DNA of 18,225 bases from Scatomorpha intestinigallinarum. Lineage in GTDB: Bacteria; Bacillota; Clostridia; Oscillospirales; Oscillospiraceae. The notes beneath the pieces were generated by a model. That model was not told the origin of the DNA. It saw only the letters and a program-made list of their open reading frames with translations, and ran no database searches. The DNA lies in NCBI GenBank assembly GCA_018712225.1, contig DVHH01000172.1, forward strand, positions 1 to 18,225. The letters are read 5' to 3'. The translations under genes were made by a program, and so were the position numbers. Of this stretch, positions 1 to 6,724 are shown piece by piece. The number at the start of each line of letters is the position of its first letter. Positions within the stretch are counted from its first letter, which is position 1.

Positions 1-545
1 CCCATGCCGAACATGACCATGGTGTTGGCTATGGTGGTGGAGTCGCAGCCGAAGCCGTATTTCAGGATGAGGAACCAGACGGACACGTCGAGGATACCGA
101 GACCGACGACGGTGAAGCCCATGACGGAGCCGGAGGAGATGGCCACGCGCAGGCCGCGGTTGAGGCTCTCGCTGGCGGCGTTGGCGGTTCGGGCGTTGGA
201 GGACGTCGCTATCCTCATGCCGATGAAGCCCGCAAGGCAGGAGTAGAAGCCGCCCGTTATGAAAGCGAAGGGCACGAACTTCGAGACGAGGCCCTGCCCG
301 TTTATCCAGGGCACATAGGCGAGCACGGCGAGCACTACCGCGATGATCGCGAAGATGACGCCGACGGTCTTATATTGGCGCTTGAGATAGGCGTTAGCGC
401 CCTTGCGTATGGCTGCCGCGATCTTCTGCATCGTCGGCGTGCCTTCGGAATACTGTTTTACTTTCCTGGCCTGGCTGTAGGCAAAGAGCAGGGCCACCAG
501 AGCCCCGACTATGCCGATCCAGAAGAAATTCTCCATATCGTCCAT
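1..545 (-). CDS. hppA: Membrane-bound ion-translocating pyrophosphatase (HppA), N-terminal part, cut by window edge
   Basis: Integral membrane pyrophosphatases hydrolyse PPi and pump H+ or Na+ across the cytoplasmic membrane. About 181 N-terminal residues of the usual ~650-700 are visible, running off the window start. The protein begins MDDMENFFWIGIVG with a hydrophobic first helix. Next comes the family stretch SEGTPTMQKIAAAIRKGANA (about residues 36-55) and then YLKRQYK. Two more hydrophobic helices follow, and the visible part ends in NTMVMFGM, which matches the conserved start of the second helix block. The residues that decide H+ versus Na+ pumping and K+ dependence lie outside the window. 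Two in-frame ATGs are possible, at 545 and 536. The AGGAG at 549-553 is only 3 nt from the first and 12 nt from the second, so the start is uncertain by three codons. It is transcribed away from the peroxiredoxin operon. Confidence 0.93.
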   Translation of the reverse strand, partial: MDDMENFFWIGIVGALVALLFAYSQARKVKQYSEGTPTMQKIAAAIRKGANAYLKRQYKTVGVIFAIIAVVLAVLAYVPWINGQGLVSKFVPFAFITGGFYSCLAGFIGMRIATSSNARTANAASESLNRGLRVAISSGSVMGFTVVGLGILDVSVWFLILKYGFGCDSTTIANTMVMFGM

Positions 546-593
546 CACTCCTAGAAAAAGTACTCGACGGGCCGTTTTACCGGCCCTTAAATC

Positions 594-623
594 ATTCTAA
601 ACCATGGAGAGAGAGAAATCAAA
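594..623 (-). promoter_or_regulatory. Candidate sigma-70 promoter of hppA
   Basis: On the minus strand, TTTGAT (618-623) and TAGAAT (594-599) are separated by 18 nt, about 50 nt upstream of the hppA start. The transcribed leader would contain a 6-bp hairpin, GGGCCG/CGGCCC (569-574 / 581-586), with no T-tract after it, so it is not a terminator. The -35 match is only moderate. Confidence 0.35.
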
Positions 624-788
624 TAAAAAGTACAAAAAATGCTTGATTTTTTTAGATTTTTTCTACTGAAATGCACAAAATGTCCGTAACGTTTAGAATG
701 TTCAAGACGGCTCAATCGTTGATTTTGACGGATTTTGCCCGCCTGTACCCGCCCGCTGCTGTAAATAAAAACGGCGCGCCCGCCGCCG
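624..788. other. Intergenic region between hppA and bcp, no gene seen
   Basis: The hppA-bcp gap (546-877) is about 330 bases. Its hppA-proximal part is AT-rich (A and T runs at 620-670), unlike the GC-rich genes around it. I see no open frame with a ribosome binding site, no tRNA and no riboswitch fold that I can name. A 10-bp inverted repeat, CATTCTAAAC (593-602) and GTTTAGAATG (691-700), spans the region, and one copy overlaps the proposed hppA -10 box. Confidence 0.5.
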
Positions 789-817
789 TTGACGCCCCGC
801 GCCCGGCGTGATATGAT
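789..817 (+). promoter_or_regulatory. Sigma-70 promoter of the bcp-nudix operon
   Basis: TTGACG (789-794), a 17-nt spacer and TATGAT (812-817) give a near-consensus sigma-70 promoter. The predicted transcription start is near 824, about 54 nt upstream of the bcp ATG, and the GGAGG at 865-869 lies in the leader. Confidence 0.8.
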
Positions 818-877
818 GGGCCATGCAAAATAAGAGGAAAGGGCTGCGGGAGGATAAAATGATCGGAGGTAAGGCAA

Positions 878-1342
878 ATGCTTGAAGTCGGCATGAAGGC
901 CCCGGGGTTCACGCTCCCGGATAAGGACGGCAGGCCCGTCTCGCTCTCGGATTTCCGGGGGAAGAAGGTCGTGCTCTATTTCTACCCCAAGGACAACACG
1001 CCGGGCTGCACCCGGCAGGCCTGCGCCTTCGCGGGGGCGTATTCCCAGTTCGAGGCCCTGGGCGTTGTGGTCATAGGCGTCAGCCGGGACTCCCAGGCCT
1101 CGCACCAGCGCTTTGCGGAGAAGAACAGCCTGCCCTTCATCCTGCTCTCCGACCCGGAACGGCAGGCCATAGAGGCCTACGGCGTCTGGCAGGAGAAGAA
1201 GAATTACGGCAAGGTCAGCATGGGCGTCGTGCGCTCCACCTATATAATAGACGAGGACGGCCTCGTCGAGAAGGTCATGCCCAAGGTAAAGCCCGACACC
1301 AACGCGGCGGAGATACTCGAATACCTCCGCGATGGGAAGTAA
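878..1342 (+). CDS. bcp: Thioredoxin-dependent peroxiredoxin, BCP/PrxQ type
   Basis: This 154-residue protein is full length for the BCP/PrxQ family, which reduces H2O2 and organic hydroperoxides in the cytoplasm using thioredoxin. The thioredoxin-fold core is clear: FYPKDNTPGCTRQACAF at residues 35-51 carries the peroxidatic Cys44 (PGCT). Cys49 lies five residues later, in the position of the resolving cysteine of E. coli BCP, so the atypical two-cysteine cycle looks intact. GVSRDS (about 68-73) is the usual strand after the active-site helix. The ATG at 878 has GGAGG at 865-869, 8 nt upstream. The Nudix gene starts 2 nt after the stop, so the two are co-transcribed. The bcp assignment is firm at family level. 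Confidence 0.95.
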   Translation: MLEVGMKAPGFTLPDKDGRPVSLSDFRGKKVVLYFYPKDNTPGCTRQACAFAGAYSQFEALGVVVIGVSRDSQASHQRFAEKNSLPFILLSDPERQAIEAYGVWQEKKNYGKVSMGVVRSTYIIDEDGLVEKVMPKVKPDTNAAEILEYLRDGK

Positions 1343-1344
1343 AA

Positions 1345-1893
1345 ATGTCGCGGGAGCTTTGGGACGTCTACAGCTTCGACCGCCGCCCGACGGGCCGCAC
1401 CATGTACCGGGGCGACCCGATACCGGATGGCGCCTTCCACCTCGTAGTGCACATCTGTGTCTTCTCGCCTGATGGGCGCATGCTCATACAGCAGCGCCGG
1501 GAGAGCAAGCGCAGCTGGCCGGGCCTCTGGGACCTGAGCGCCGGGGGCTGCGCCCTTGCGGGCGAGGACAGCCGCAGGGCGGCGGAGCGGGAGCTCTATG
1601 AGGAGCTGGGCCTGCGCGCCTCCTTCGCGGGGCAGAGGCCCGCGCTGAGCATAGGCTTTGAGACGGGCTTTGACGACGTGTTCTTCACCGGTTATGCCGG
1701 CGCGCCCGAGGCGCTGAGGCTCCAGCCGGAGGAGGTGCAGGCCGTCCGCTGGGCGGAGGCCGGGCAGGTGCTCCGCCTGCTGGACGAGGGCCGCTTCGTC
1801 CCCTACCACGCCAGCTTTATCCGGCTGCTCTTCGACACACGCGAGCACGGCGGCGGCCTCGACCGCCACGGCAGAGAGCTCACAAAGGAATAA
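1345..1893 (+). CDS. Nudix hydrolase, IPP-isomerase-like subgroup
   Basis: A 182-residue Nudix-fold enzyme, a family that hydrolyses nucleoside diphosphates linked to another group, with Mg2+ bound by the Nudix box. The box is complete at residues 68-90: G68-x5-E74-x7-R82-E83-L84-x-E86-E87-x-G89-L90. The N-terminal part (LWDVYSFDRRPTGRTMYRG, then FHLVVHICVF and RMLIQQRRESK) resembles the YfcD/isopentenyl-diphosphate-isomerase-like branch. The cysteine and glutamate pattern of true type I IDI is not obvious, so I do not assign isomerase activity. The start lies 2 nt after the bcp stop with only a weak GGGAAG ribosome site, which suggests translational coupling. Pairing with a peroxiredoxin hints at a housecleaning role, but that is inference. 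The substrate is unknown. Confidence 0.9.
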   Translation: MSRELWDVYSFDRRPTGRTMYRGDPIPDGAFHLVVHICVFSPDGRMLIQQRRESKRSWPGLWDLSAGGCALAGEDSRRAAERELYEELGLRASFAGQRPALSIGFETGFDDVFFTGYAGAPEALRLQPEEVQAVRWAEAGQVLRLLDEGRFVPYHASFIRLLFDTREHGGGLDRHGRELTKE

Positions 1894-1927
1894 AAAAGGC
1901 CCCGCCCTCCTGAGAGGGCGGGGTTTT
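1892..1927. terminator. Bidirectional intrinsic terminator
   Basis: A 10-bp GC stem, CCCCGCCCTC (1900-1909) and GAGGGCGGGG (1914-1923), has a 4-nt loop. It is followed by TTTT on the plus strand and preceded by AAAAAA (1892-1897), which reads as a T-tract on the minus strand. It serves both the Nudix gene and the convergent peroxiredoxin gene. Confidence 0.9.
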
Positions 1928-1929
1928 GC

Positions 1930-2604
1930 TCACTTTTTCTCCCGGCGGAAGCACATGAACCAATCGAGGCAGTACTGGTCGTCGTTCTGGCTCTCCATAC
2001 GCTCTTTGGCGGTGCCGCAGCTGCCCGCGGTGGGGACGATGACGTCGTCGCCGGGCCTCCAGTCGGCGGGGGTGGCCACGTTCTCGGCGTCTGCCTTCTG
2101 CAGGGCCTGGATGACGCGCTTTATCTCGTCAAAGTTGCGCCCGGTGCTCAGCGGGTAGTAGAGGATGAGGCGGATCTTCGACTCCGGGTCGATGACGAAG
2201 ACGGCGCGCACCGCCTGCGTGTTGCTCTGCCCGGGCTGGATCATTCCGTATTTGTTCGCCACCTCCATGCGGATGTCCTCGATGAGGGGGAACTTCACCT
2301 CCACGTGCTCCTTGCCGTTCCAGCTGAGCTCCTGAATCTTGCGCAGCCAGGCGATGTGCGCGTAGAGCGAGTCCACCGAGAGGCCCACGAGCTCCGTGTT
2401 CATGGCCTTGAACTCCTCCGCCATGGAGGCGAAGGTCATGAACTCCGTCGTGCAGACCGGCGTGAAGTCCGCCGGGTGGCTGAAGAGGATGACCCACTTG
2501 CCCTTGTAGTCCTCGGGGAAATTTATGTTCCCCTGCGTGGTGACGGCCTTGAAGCTGGGGGCTATATCGCCGATGAGCGGCATGCGGTTTATGTTGTTCT
2601 CCAT
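1930..2604 (-). CDS. Peroxiredoxin, Prx6 family with archaeal-type C-terminal cysteines
   Basis: A 224-residue cytoplasmic peroxidase. The peroxidatic motif HPADFTPVCTTEF (residues 43-55) places the catalytic Cys at 51 with the supporting PxxxT/SxxC pattern. The protein is longer than AhpC/Prx1 types and has the Prx6-like C-terminal extension, including PADWRPGDDVIVP (about 179-191). Three further cysteines, C196, C212 and C218, form a CxxxxxC tail of the pattern CLDWFMC. This matches the arrangement of the archaeal thioredoxin peroxidase from Aeropyrum, in which the tail cysteines resolve the sulfenic acid, so a 2-Cys mechanism is likely. GGAGG (2614-2618) lies 9 nt before the ATG. It is divergent from the winged-helix gene and convergent with bcp-nudix. 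No clear PerR box was seen upstream. Confidence 0.94.
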   Translation of the reverse strand: MENNINRMPLIGDIAPSFKAVTTQGNINFPEDYKGKWVILFSHPADFTPVCTTEFMTFASMAEEFKAMNTELVGLSVDSLYAHIAWLRKIQELSWNGKEHVEVKFPLIEDIRMEVANKYGMIQPGQSNTQAVRAVFVIDPESKIRLILYYPLSTGRNFDEIKRVIQALQKADAENVATPADWRPGDDVIVPTAGSCGTAKERMESQNDDQYCLDWFMCFRREKK

Positions 2605-2673
2605 TGGTCTTGACCTCCTGAAAAAGCATTGAGTTATTGTGTCCTAACTATACCTCAAGCCCCCGCGTCCGTC

Positions 2674-2688
2674 CGTGACAAAGTCACG
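2674..2688. promoter_or_regulatory. Palindromic operator candidate over a -35 box
   Basis: CGTGACAAAGTCACG is a perfect inverted repeat with 6-bp arms and a 3-nt centre. It covers the -35 hexamer (GTGACA) of the promoter for the winged-helix gene and lies in the intergenic region shared with the divergent peroxiredoxin gene. A bound dimer would be expected to block RNA polymerase. The binding protein is unknown. The adjacent winged-helix protein belongs to a glycosylase-like family, so it is not an obvious candidate. Confidence 0.4.
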
Positions 2689-2703
2689 CGGCGGGTGTAT
2701 AAT
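2675..2703 (+). promoter_or_regulatory. Sigma-70 promoter of the winged-helix / sugar-kinase operon
   Basis: GTGACA (2675-2680), a 17-nt spacer and a perfect TATAAT (2698-2703) lie about 30 nt upstream of the start codon. The predicted start of transcription is near 2710, leaving a short leader that contains the GGAGG at 2719-2723. Confidence 0.8.
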
Positions 2704-2732
2704 GGCAGAAAAACGACTGGAGGCGGCTGCAC

Positions 2733-3923
2733 ATGGTGGAGATAAGCGCTGCCGAGGCCCTGGGCCTGCGTCTGCGCGCCCAGCACCTGGACCGGCCGCT
2801 GGGACCGGAGGGCCTGTGCGAGGCCGCGGGGGCCTGCGGCTTTCAGAACACGCCGCCCGGGGCCTGGGAGCTCGCGGCGCTCTGCCGCGTGGAGGATCTC
2901 GGCGTACGGGAGCTGCGCGCGGCGCTGGAGGAGGAGAAGACGCTGCTCCAGGCCTGGAGCCTGCGCGGCGCGCCCTATGTCTTCCCCACGGCGGAGGCGG
3001 GGGTCTTTCTCTCCCCTCTCGCCGCCCTGCCGGGCGAGGAGCCCTGGGTCTACACGCAGGGCATCACGGCGGCGCTGGACTGTCTGGGCCTCGGCTTTTA
3101 CGAGCTGCTGCCCGCCGTCATGGAGGCCGCGCGCCTGCTGGAGCGCCGCAGCGTCCTTTCCAAGGAGGAGCTCGACCGCGTCCTGGCCGAGGCGGCGGAG
3201 CCGCTCATCCCTTCGGAGAAGCTCCCGCTCTGGCGCGGCGGCACGATGTACGGCGACCCGGAAAAGCAGTCGGTCGGCGGAGCCGTCGTATCCTTCATGC
3301 TCAGGCCCTGCGCTTTTGCGGGGCTCGTGGTGTTCGGCAGGCGGCAGGGCGCGAGCCCGGAATTTGTCTCCCCCAAGCTCTGGCTGGGCCGGGGGCTTGA
3401 GGCCGCGCCGGACGCTGGCGCCGGGCTAGTGCGTAAATTCCTGCGCTGCTACGCCCCGGCGACGGAGCGCGAGCTGGCCGCCTGGCTGGGAAGCTCGCCC
3501 GCGCAGGCCCGCAGGTTCTGGCGCGCCGTGGAGCCGGAGCTTGTCCCCGTCCTCTGCGGCAGCAAAAAGAAATACGCCCTCGCCTGCCAGCTGGAGGAGT
3601 TCCGCGGCTGCGAGCCCGGGACCAGCCTGCTGCTGCTCGGCCCGCACGACCCCTATCTCGACGCGCGCGACAGGGAGCTAATCGCACCCGACGTGAAGAT
3701 ACAGCGGCAGCTCTGGCGTTACGTCGGGAATCCCGGCGCCGTGCTCCGCGGAGGCCGCGCCGTGGGCCAGTGGCGACAAAAGACTTCACGCGGAGCGGCG
3801 GAGCTGACCGTGCAGCTCTTCGAGCCCCTCGCGGAGCCGGAGCGCCGCCGTCTGAAAGAGCTGGCCGAGCGTCTTTGCTCCGCCCGGGGCCTGGGGCTCC
3901 GGAGGCTGGACATAACTGAATGA
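2733..3923 (+). CDS. Winged-helix DNA-binding-domain protein (HTH_42 / AlkZ-YcaQ superfamily)
   Basis: A 396-residue protein of the HTH_42 superfamily, which includes the AlkX/YcaQ and AlkZ DNA glycosylases that unhook crosslinks and remove alkylated bases. Family landmarks are RLRAQHLDRP near residues 13-22, SLRGAPYVF at 76-84 (the usual SLRGTxH-type stretch), and LGPHDPYLDARDREL at 302-316. The last corresponds to the conserved LLPxFDPYxxxRDR segment, and NPGAVLRGGRAVGQWR follows it. I cannot confidently place the catalytic Gln-x-Gln/Asp motif of the characterised glycosylases, so enzyme activity is unproven. Base composition is very GC-rich, and long reading frames in other phases here are shadows. 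GGAGG (2719-2723) is 9 nt before the ATG, and the kinase gene starts 12 nt after the stop. Confidence 0.85.
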   Translation: MVEISAAEALGLRLRAQHLDRPLGPEGLCEAAGACGFQNTPPGAWELAALCRVEDLGVRELRAALEEEKTLLQAWSLRGAPYVFPTAEAGVFLSPLAALPGEEPWVYTQGITAALDCLGLGFYELLPAVMEAARLLERRSVLSKEELDRVLAEAAEPLIPSEKLPLWRGGTMYGDPEKQSVGGAVVSFMLRPCAFAGLVVFGRRQGASPEFVSPKLWLGRGLEAAPDAGAGLVRKFLRCYAPATERELAAWLGSSPAQARRFWRAVEPELVPVLCGSKKKYALACQLEEFRGCEPGTSLLLLGPHDPYLDARDRELIAPDVKIQRQLWRYVGNPGAVLRGGRAVGQWRQKTSRGAAELTVQLFEPLAEPERRRLKELAERLCSARGLGLRRLDITE

Positions 3924-3935
3924 GGAGGAAAACAC

Positions 3936-5351
3936 ATGCCCGGCATTGAAATACTGAAGCAGCTCCCGCCCGTGGACGAGGCAGCCGTGGACTCTGCCCT
4001 CGCCGCGGAGCTGGCCGCAAACGCCGACAAGCTCGTCGTCCTGGACGACGACCCCACGGGCGTTCAGACGGTGCACGACGTCTCGGTCTACACGGACTGG
4101 ACGGAGGGCTCCATCCGCGAGGGCTTTGCGGAGCGCGAGAGGCTGTTCTACATCCTGACGAACTCCCGCGCCATGACCGCCGCGGAGAGCAGCCGCGCGC
4201 ACGAGGAGATAGGCCGCGCCGTGCTCCGCGCCTCGCGCGAGTCCGGCCGGGGCTTCATGCTGCTCTCCCGCTGTGATTCTACCCTGCGCGGGCACTATCC
4301 GCTGGAGACCGAGGTGCTCCGGCGTGAGCTGGAGGCCGCGGGCCTTGCCGTGGACGGCGAGGTGCTCTGCCCCTTCTTCAAGGAGGGCGGGCGTTTCACG
4401 CTGGGCGGCGTTCACTACGTCCTCCAGGGCAGGGAACTCATCCCGGCCGCGGAGACGGAGTTTGCCGCGGACAAGACCTTCGGCTACCGCAGCTCCTATC
4501 TGCCGGACTATATTGAGGAAAAGACCCTCGGCGCGAGCCCGGCCTCGGAGGTCCTGCTCATACCCATAGAACAGCTGCGCGCGCTCGACTACGACGGCAT
4601 CGCGGAGAAGCTCTGCTCGGTGCGCGGTTTCGGAAAGGTCTGCGTGGACGCGGTGGATTACTGCGACGTAAAGGTCTTCTCCGTGGCCCTCTACCGCGCG
4701 GCGGCGCGCGGGCGGCGCTTCCTCTTCCGCACGGCCGCGAGCCTCGTGAAGGCCCTGGGCGGCGTGAGCGACCGCCCCCTGCTCCGCCGGGAGGAAATGG
4801 TCACGCGCCCGGGCGGCGGGATAGTCGTCGTCGGCAGCCACACGGGGAAGACGACGGAGCAGCTTGAGCGGCTGCTGACGCTCGATGGCGTCGTTGCCGT
4901 GGAGTTCGACTCCGACCTCGTCCTGGAGGGCGACGCCGCCTTCGGCGCGGAGGTGTCCCGCTGCTGCGCCGAGGCCGCGCGCATCATCCGCGAGGGAAAG
5001 ACGGCGGTGTGCTTTACGAAGCGGCGGCTGCTGGCTCTCGACGGCGACACGCAGGAGAGCGCCCTGCTGCGCAGCGTGAAAATAAGCGACGGCGTCCAGA
5101 GCCTGGTCGCGGGCCTGGACGTGACGCCCGCCTTCGTGCTGGCGAAGGGCGGCATCACCTCAAGCGACGTGGGAACCAAGGCCCTGCGCGTCCGCCGCGC
5201 GCGAGTGCTTGGACAGCTCCAGCCCGGCGTACCCGTCTGGAGGACCGGGCCCGAGAGCCGCTTTCCCGGCACGCCCTATGTCATCTTCCCCGGCAACACC
5301 GGCGGCCCCGATACGCTCCGCCTTGCCGTCGAGCCCCTTCTCTCCCCCTGA
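3936..5351 (+). CDS. Four-carbon acid sugar kinase family protein (DUF1537)
   Basis: A 471-residue two-domain kinase of the DUF1537 (OtnK/DtnK-like) family, which phosphorylates four-carbon acid sugars such as D-erythronate, L-threonate or D-threonate with ATP. The N-terminal substrate domain has VLDDDPTG (residues 35-42), TNSRA (75-79) and SRCDSTLRGHYP (111-122). The C-terminal nucleotide-binding domain has GGITSSD (405-411) and FPGNTGG (451-457). All the hallmark motifs are intact. GAGGAGG lies 7 nt upstream of the ATG, 12 nt after the winged-helix stop, so the two are one transcript. The usual partners (a PdxA2-type dehydrogenase, an OtnC-type aldolase, or a transporter) are absent from this window, so the substrate cannot be chosen from context. 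Confidence 0.93.
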   Translation: MPGIEILKQLPPVDEAAVDSALAAELAANADKLVVLDDDPTGVQTVHDVSVYTDWTEGSIREGFAERERLFYILTNSRAMTAAESSRAHEEIGRAVLRASRESGRGFMLLSRCDSTLRGHYPLETEVLRRELEAAGLAVDGEVLCPFFKEGGRFTLGGVHYVLQGRELIPAAETEFAADKTFGYRSSYLPDYIEEKTLGASPASEVLLIPIEQLRALDYDGIAEKLCSVRGFGKVCVDAVDYCDVKVFSVALYRAAARGRRFLFRTAASLVKALGGVSDRPLLRREEMVTRPGGGIVVVGSHTGKTTEQLERLLTLDGVVAVEFDSDLVLEGDAAFGAEVSRCCAEAARIIREGKTAVCFTKRRLLALDGDTQESALLRSVKISDGVQSLVAGLDVTPAFVLAKGGITSSDVGTKALRVRRARVLGQLQPGVPVWRTGPESRFPGTPYVIFPGNTGGPDTLRLAVEPLLSP

Positions 5352-5360
5352 ACGCTCAGG

Positions 5361-5387
5361 CGTCCGCTCCGCGGACGGGTTTTATTT
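5361..5387 (+). terminator. Intrinsic terminator of the sugar-kinase operon
   Basis: The stem CGTCCGC (5361-5367) / GCGGACG (5371-5377) has a 3-nt loop. It is followed by GGTTTTATTT and lies 10 nt after the kinase stop. It overlaps the final codons of the convergent repeat protein. Confidence 0.8.
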
Positions 5388-6143
5388 GCCGCCCTGAACT
5401 TCAAGATTTCTCCCGCTTTTAAAAAAAGCGGGGCCGGACACGGGCGCTCCGTTCGAGTCGCGGATGATGCCGCTGACCGTGCCGTTGTAGGTGCGGCTGT
5501 CCACGACCATGTTCACGGCGACGTTTGCAATGGAGCCCTCGGCTATGGTCACGGCGATGGGAGCCGTGGCGAGGTAGCCGTCCGCCGTGGCGACAAGGCT
5601 GTAGATGCCGTCGGCCACGTCGTAGAATACGAACTCTCCATCGTCGGCAGTGCGGGTCGTTGCAACGGCAGTCCCGGCCAGATTGCGCAGGGTCACGGTG
5701 GCACCGGCAACCGGAGCGCTCCCAGCCAGACCGATGGTCGTCGCCGTACCCGCTATGGCACCGAGCGCAAGCGCGGCCTCGCTCCGGCACACCAGCGGCA
5801 CCTCGAGGCTGCTGCCGCTGGAGAGCGTCAGCAAAGAGCTGGGGCTCATGATATAGCCATCGAGAGCAGCGGCGATGCTGTAGGTCCCGGCGGGGACGTT
5901 GTCGAAGGAATAGGCGCCCGCAACGTCGGTCATTACATGGCGATAAGGCACGCCGAGGCTGTCAAAGAGTTTGACCGTGGCGTTGGGCAGGGGATTCGTG
6001 CCGTCGGTCACGGTGCCGTAGACCGTGGCGGAGGCGGCTACGGAGGGGCTGAGACTGAGGTTTATATCAGCTTCCTGCATCCCCTGTATATCAAAACTGG
6101 GGCTGTAATTCAGGTTGAGAACATCCTGCATGATATCGGCCAT
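5382..6143 (-). CDS. Carboxypeptidase-regulatory-like (CNA_B-fold) repeat protein, C-terminally shortened
   Basis: A 253-residue protein built from beta-sandwich repeats of the carboxypeptidase-regulatory / CNA_B type. Repeat 1 spans about residues 38-118 (VYGTVTDGTNPLPNATVKLF, then GAYSFDNVPAGTYSI). Repeat 2 spans about 127-213 (IAGTATT, APVAGATVTLRNLAG, GEFVFYDVADGIYSLVATADGY). A third begins at GTVSGIIRDSNGAPVSG (221-237) but breaks into unrelated sequence, PAFFKSGRNLEVQGGK, and stops. No signal peptide, membrane segment or sorting signal is visible, and the N-terminus MADIMQDVLNLNYSPSFDIQ is polar. GGAGG lies about 10 nt before the ATG. The gene follows the small membrane-protein gene by 21 nt, so the two are probably co-transcribed. 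A structural or surface role is likely from the fold. The function is unknown. Confidence 0.85.
   Translation of the reverse strand: MADIMQDVLNLNYSPSFDIQGMQEADINLSLSPSVAASATVYGTVTDGTNPLPNATVKLFDSLGVPYRHVMTDVAGAYSFDNVPAGTYSIAAALDGYIMSPSSLLTLSSGSSLEVPLVCRSEAALALGAIAGTATTIGLAGSAPVAGATVTLRNLAGTAVATTRTADDGEFVFYDVADGIYSLVATADGYLATAPIAVTIAEGSIANVAVNMVVDSRTYNGTVSGIIRDSNGAPVSGPAFFKSGRNLEVQGGK
5412..5432 (-). terminator. Perfect hairpin with T-tract inside the 3' end of the repeat-protein gene
   Basis: Arms CCCGCTTTT (5412-5420) and AAAAGCGGG (5424-5432) flank an AAA loop. On the minus strand it contains seven consecutive T residues and sits exactly where the third repeat departs from the family pattern. 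It may be a terminator captured within the reading frame after a deletion or recombination, or it may act on the minus transcript. The T-tract lies in the stem rather than after it, so terminator strength is doubtful. Confidence 0.4.
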
Positions 6144-6164
6144 TTGTTGGTAACCTCCTGAAAG

Positions 6165-6620
6165 CTATGGCTCATAATTTTCCTGCGGCCCGGAGCGGCT
6201 CCCGATGAGGCAGCCGATGCAGCCGGAGACGAAGTCGCGGAACTGAGCCACCGTGGCGGCAGCCGAATCCGGGGCGGCGAAACCTGGGCGGTGCAGCAGC
6301 ACCGCGCGGTAGGCGAGCAGGGTGAACAGGCAGAAGATGCCGATGGCCGCGGCTGCCAGCGCGCGAAAGCGCAGGGCGCGGCTCTCAGCCGGGTCGCGCG
6401 GCTCCTGCGGGCAGCGGCCGCCGCCGCTCAGCAGGTGGCCGAAGACGCCCGCAGCGGAGGTGCGCACAATGATGTCGATGCCTTCCGTCTCGGCCGAGCC
6501 GGCGGAGAACAGGCTGTACGCCGACTGAGCCAGGAGCACGGCCAGAAATACGAGCAGGCATCCGTCCGCAAGGCGGACCCGCCTTCTGGGTCCCCCCGCC
6601 CGGCAATCACAGCGTCTCAT
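6165..6620 (-). CDS. Small hypothetical two-helix membrane protein
   Basis: A 151-residue protein that I cannot name. The chosen ATG at 6620 has GGAGG (6627-6631) 6 nt upstream. A further in-frame ATG at 6728 would add 36 residues but would overlap the terminator hairpin and the end of the neighbouring regulator gene, so I reject it. Basic N-terminus (MRRCDCRAGGPRRRVRLADG), then helix 1 at about residues 19-38, a soluble segment containing IDIIVRTSAAGVFGHLLSG (48-66), helix 2 at about 86-108, and a mildly hydrophobic C-terminal stretch QFRDFVSGCIGCLIGS (126-141). The TSAAGVFGHLLS and QFRDFVSGC segments look like the conserved parts. It precedes the repeat protein by 21 nt, so the two may form a membrane-anchored pair. 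That is inference. Confidence 0.7.
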   Translation of the reverse strand: MRRCDCRAGGPRRRVRLADGCLLVFLAVLLAQSAYSLFSAGSAETEGIDIIVRTSAAGVFGHLLSGGGRCPQEPRDPAESRALRFRALAAAAIGIFCLFTLLAYRAVLLHRPGFAAPDSAAATVAQFRDFVSGCIGCLIGSRSGPQENYEP

Positions 6621-6690
6621 ACGACCCCTCCCCTGCGTCCAAATCGCCGCGGGACACTCTATGCCGCCGCGTACAAGTTTGACACAGCAA

Positions 6691-6720
6691 GGCCCCGCGC
6701 CGCAGGATCGGCGCGGGGCC
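6691..6720 (-). terminator. Strong hairpin after regulator 1
   Basis: GGCCCCGCGCC (6691-6701) / GGCGCGGGGCC (6710-6720) is an 11-bp, nearly all-GC stem with an 8-nt loop, beginning 5 nt past the regulator stop codon. The minus-strand tail (TTGCTGT) is only moderately T-rich. The plus-strand side has TTTAT, but no plus gene ends here. Confidence 0.75.
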
Positions 6721-6724
6721 TTTA

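Noticed and set aside
670..690. A sigma-54 promoter for hppA (GG...GC on the minus strand near 670-688)
   Set aside because: The GG and GC are nine bases apart instead of ten and the flanks do not match.
859..885. An 8-codon frame overlapping the bcp start
   Set aside because: It contains the bcp ribosome binding site and is most likely chance.
5410..5432. Programmed frameshifting at the T7 run of the repeat protein
   Set aside because: The -1 frame stops at once, and the +1 frame gives no repeat-like sequence and runs into the antisense of the kinase gene.
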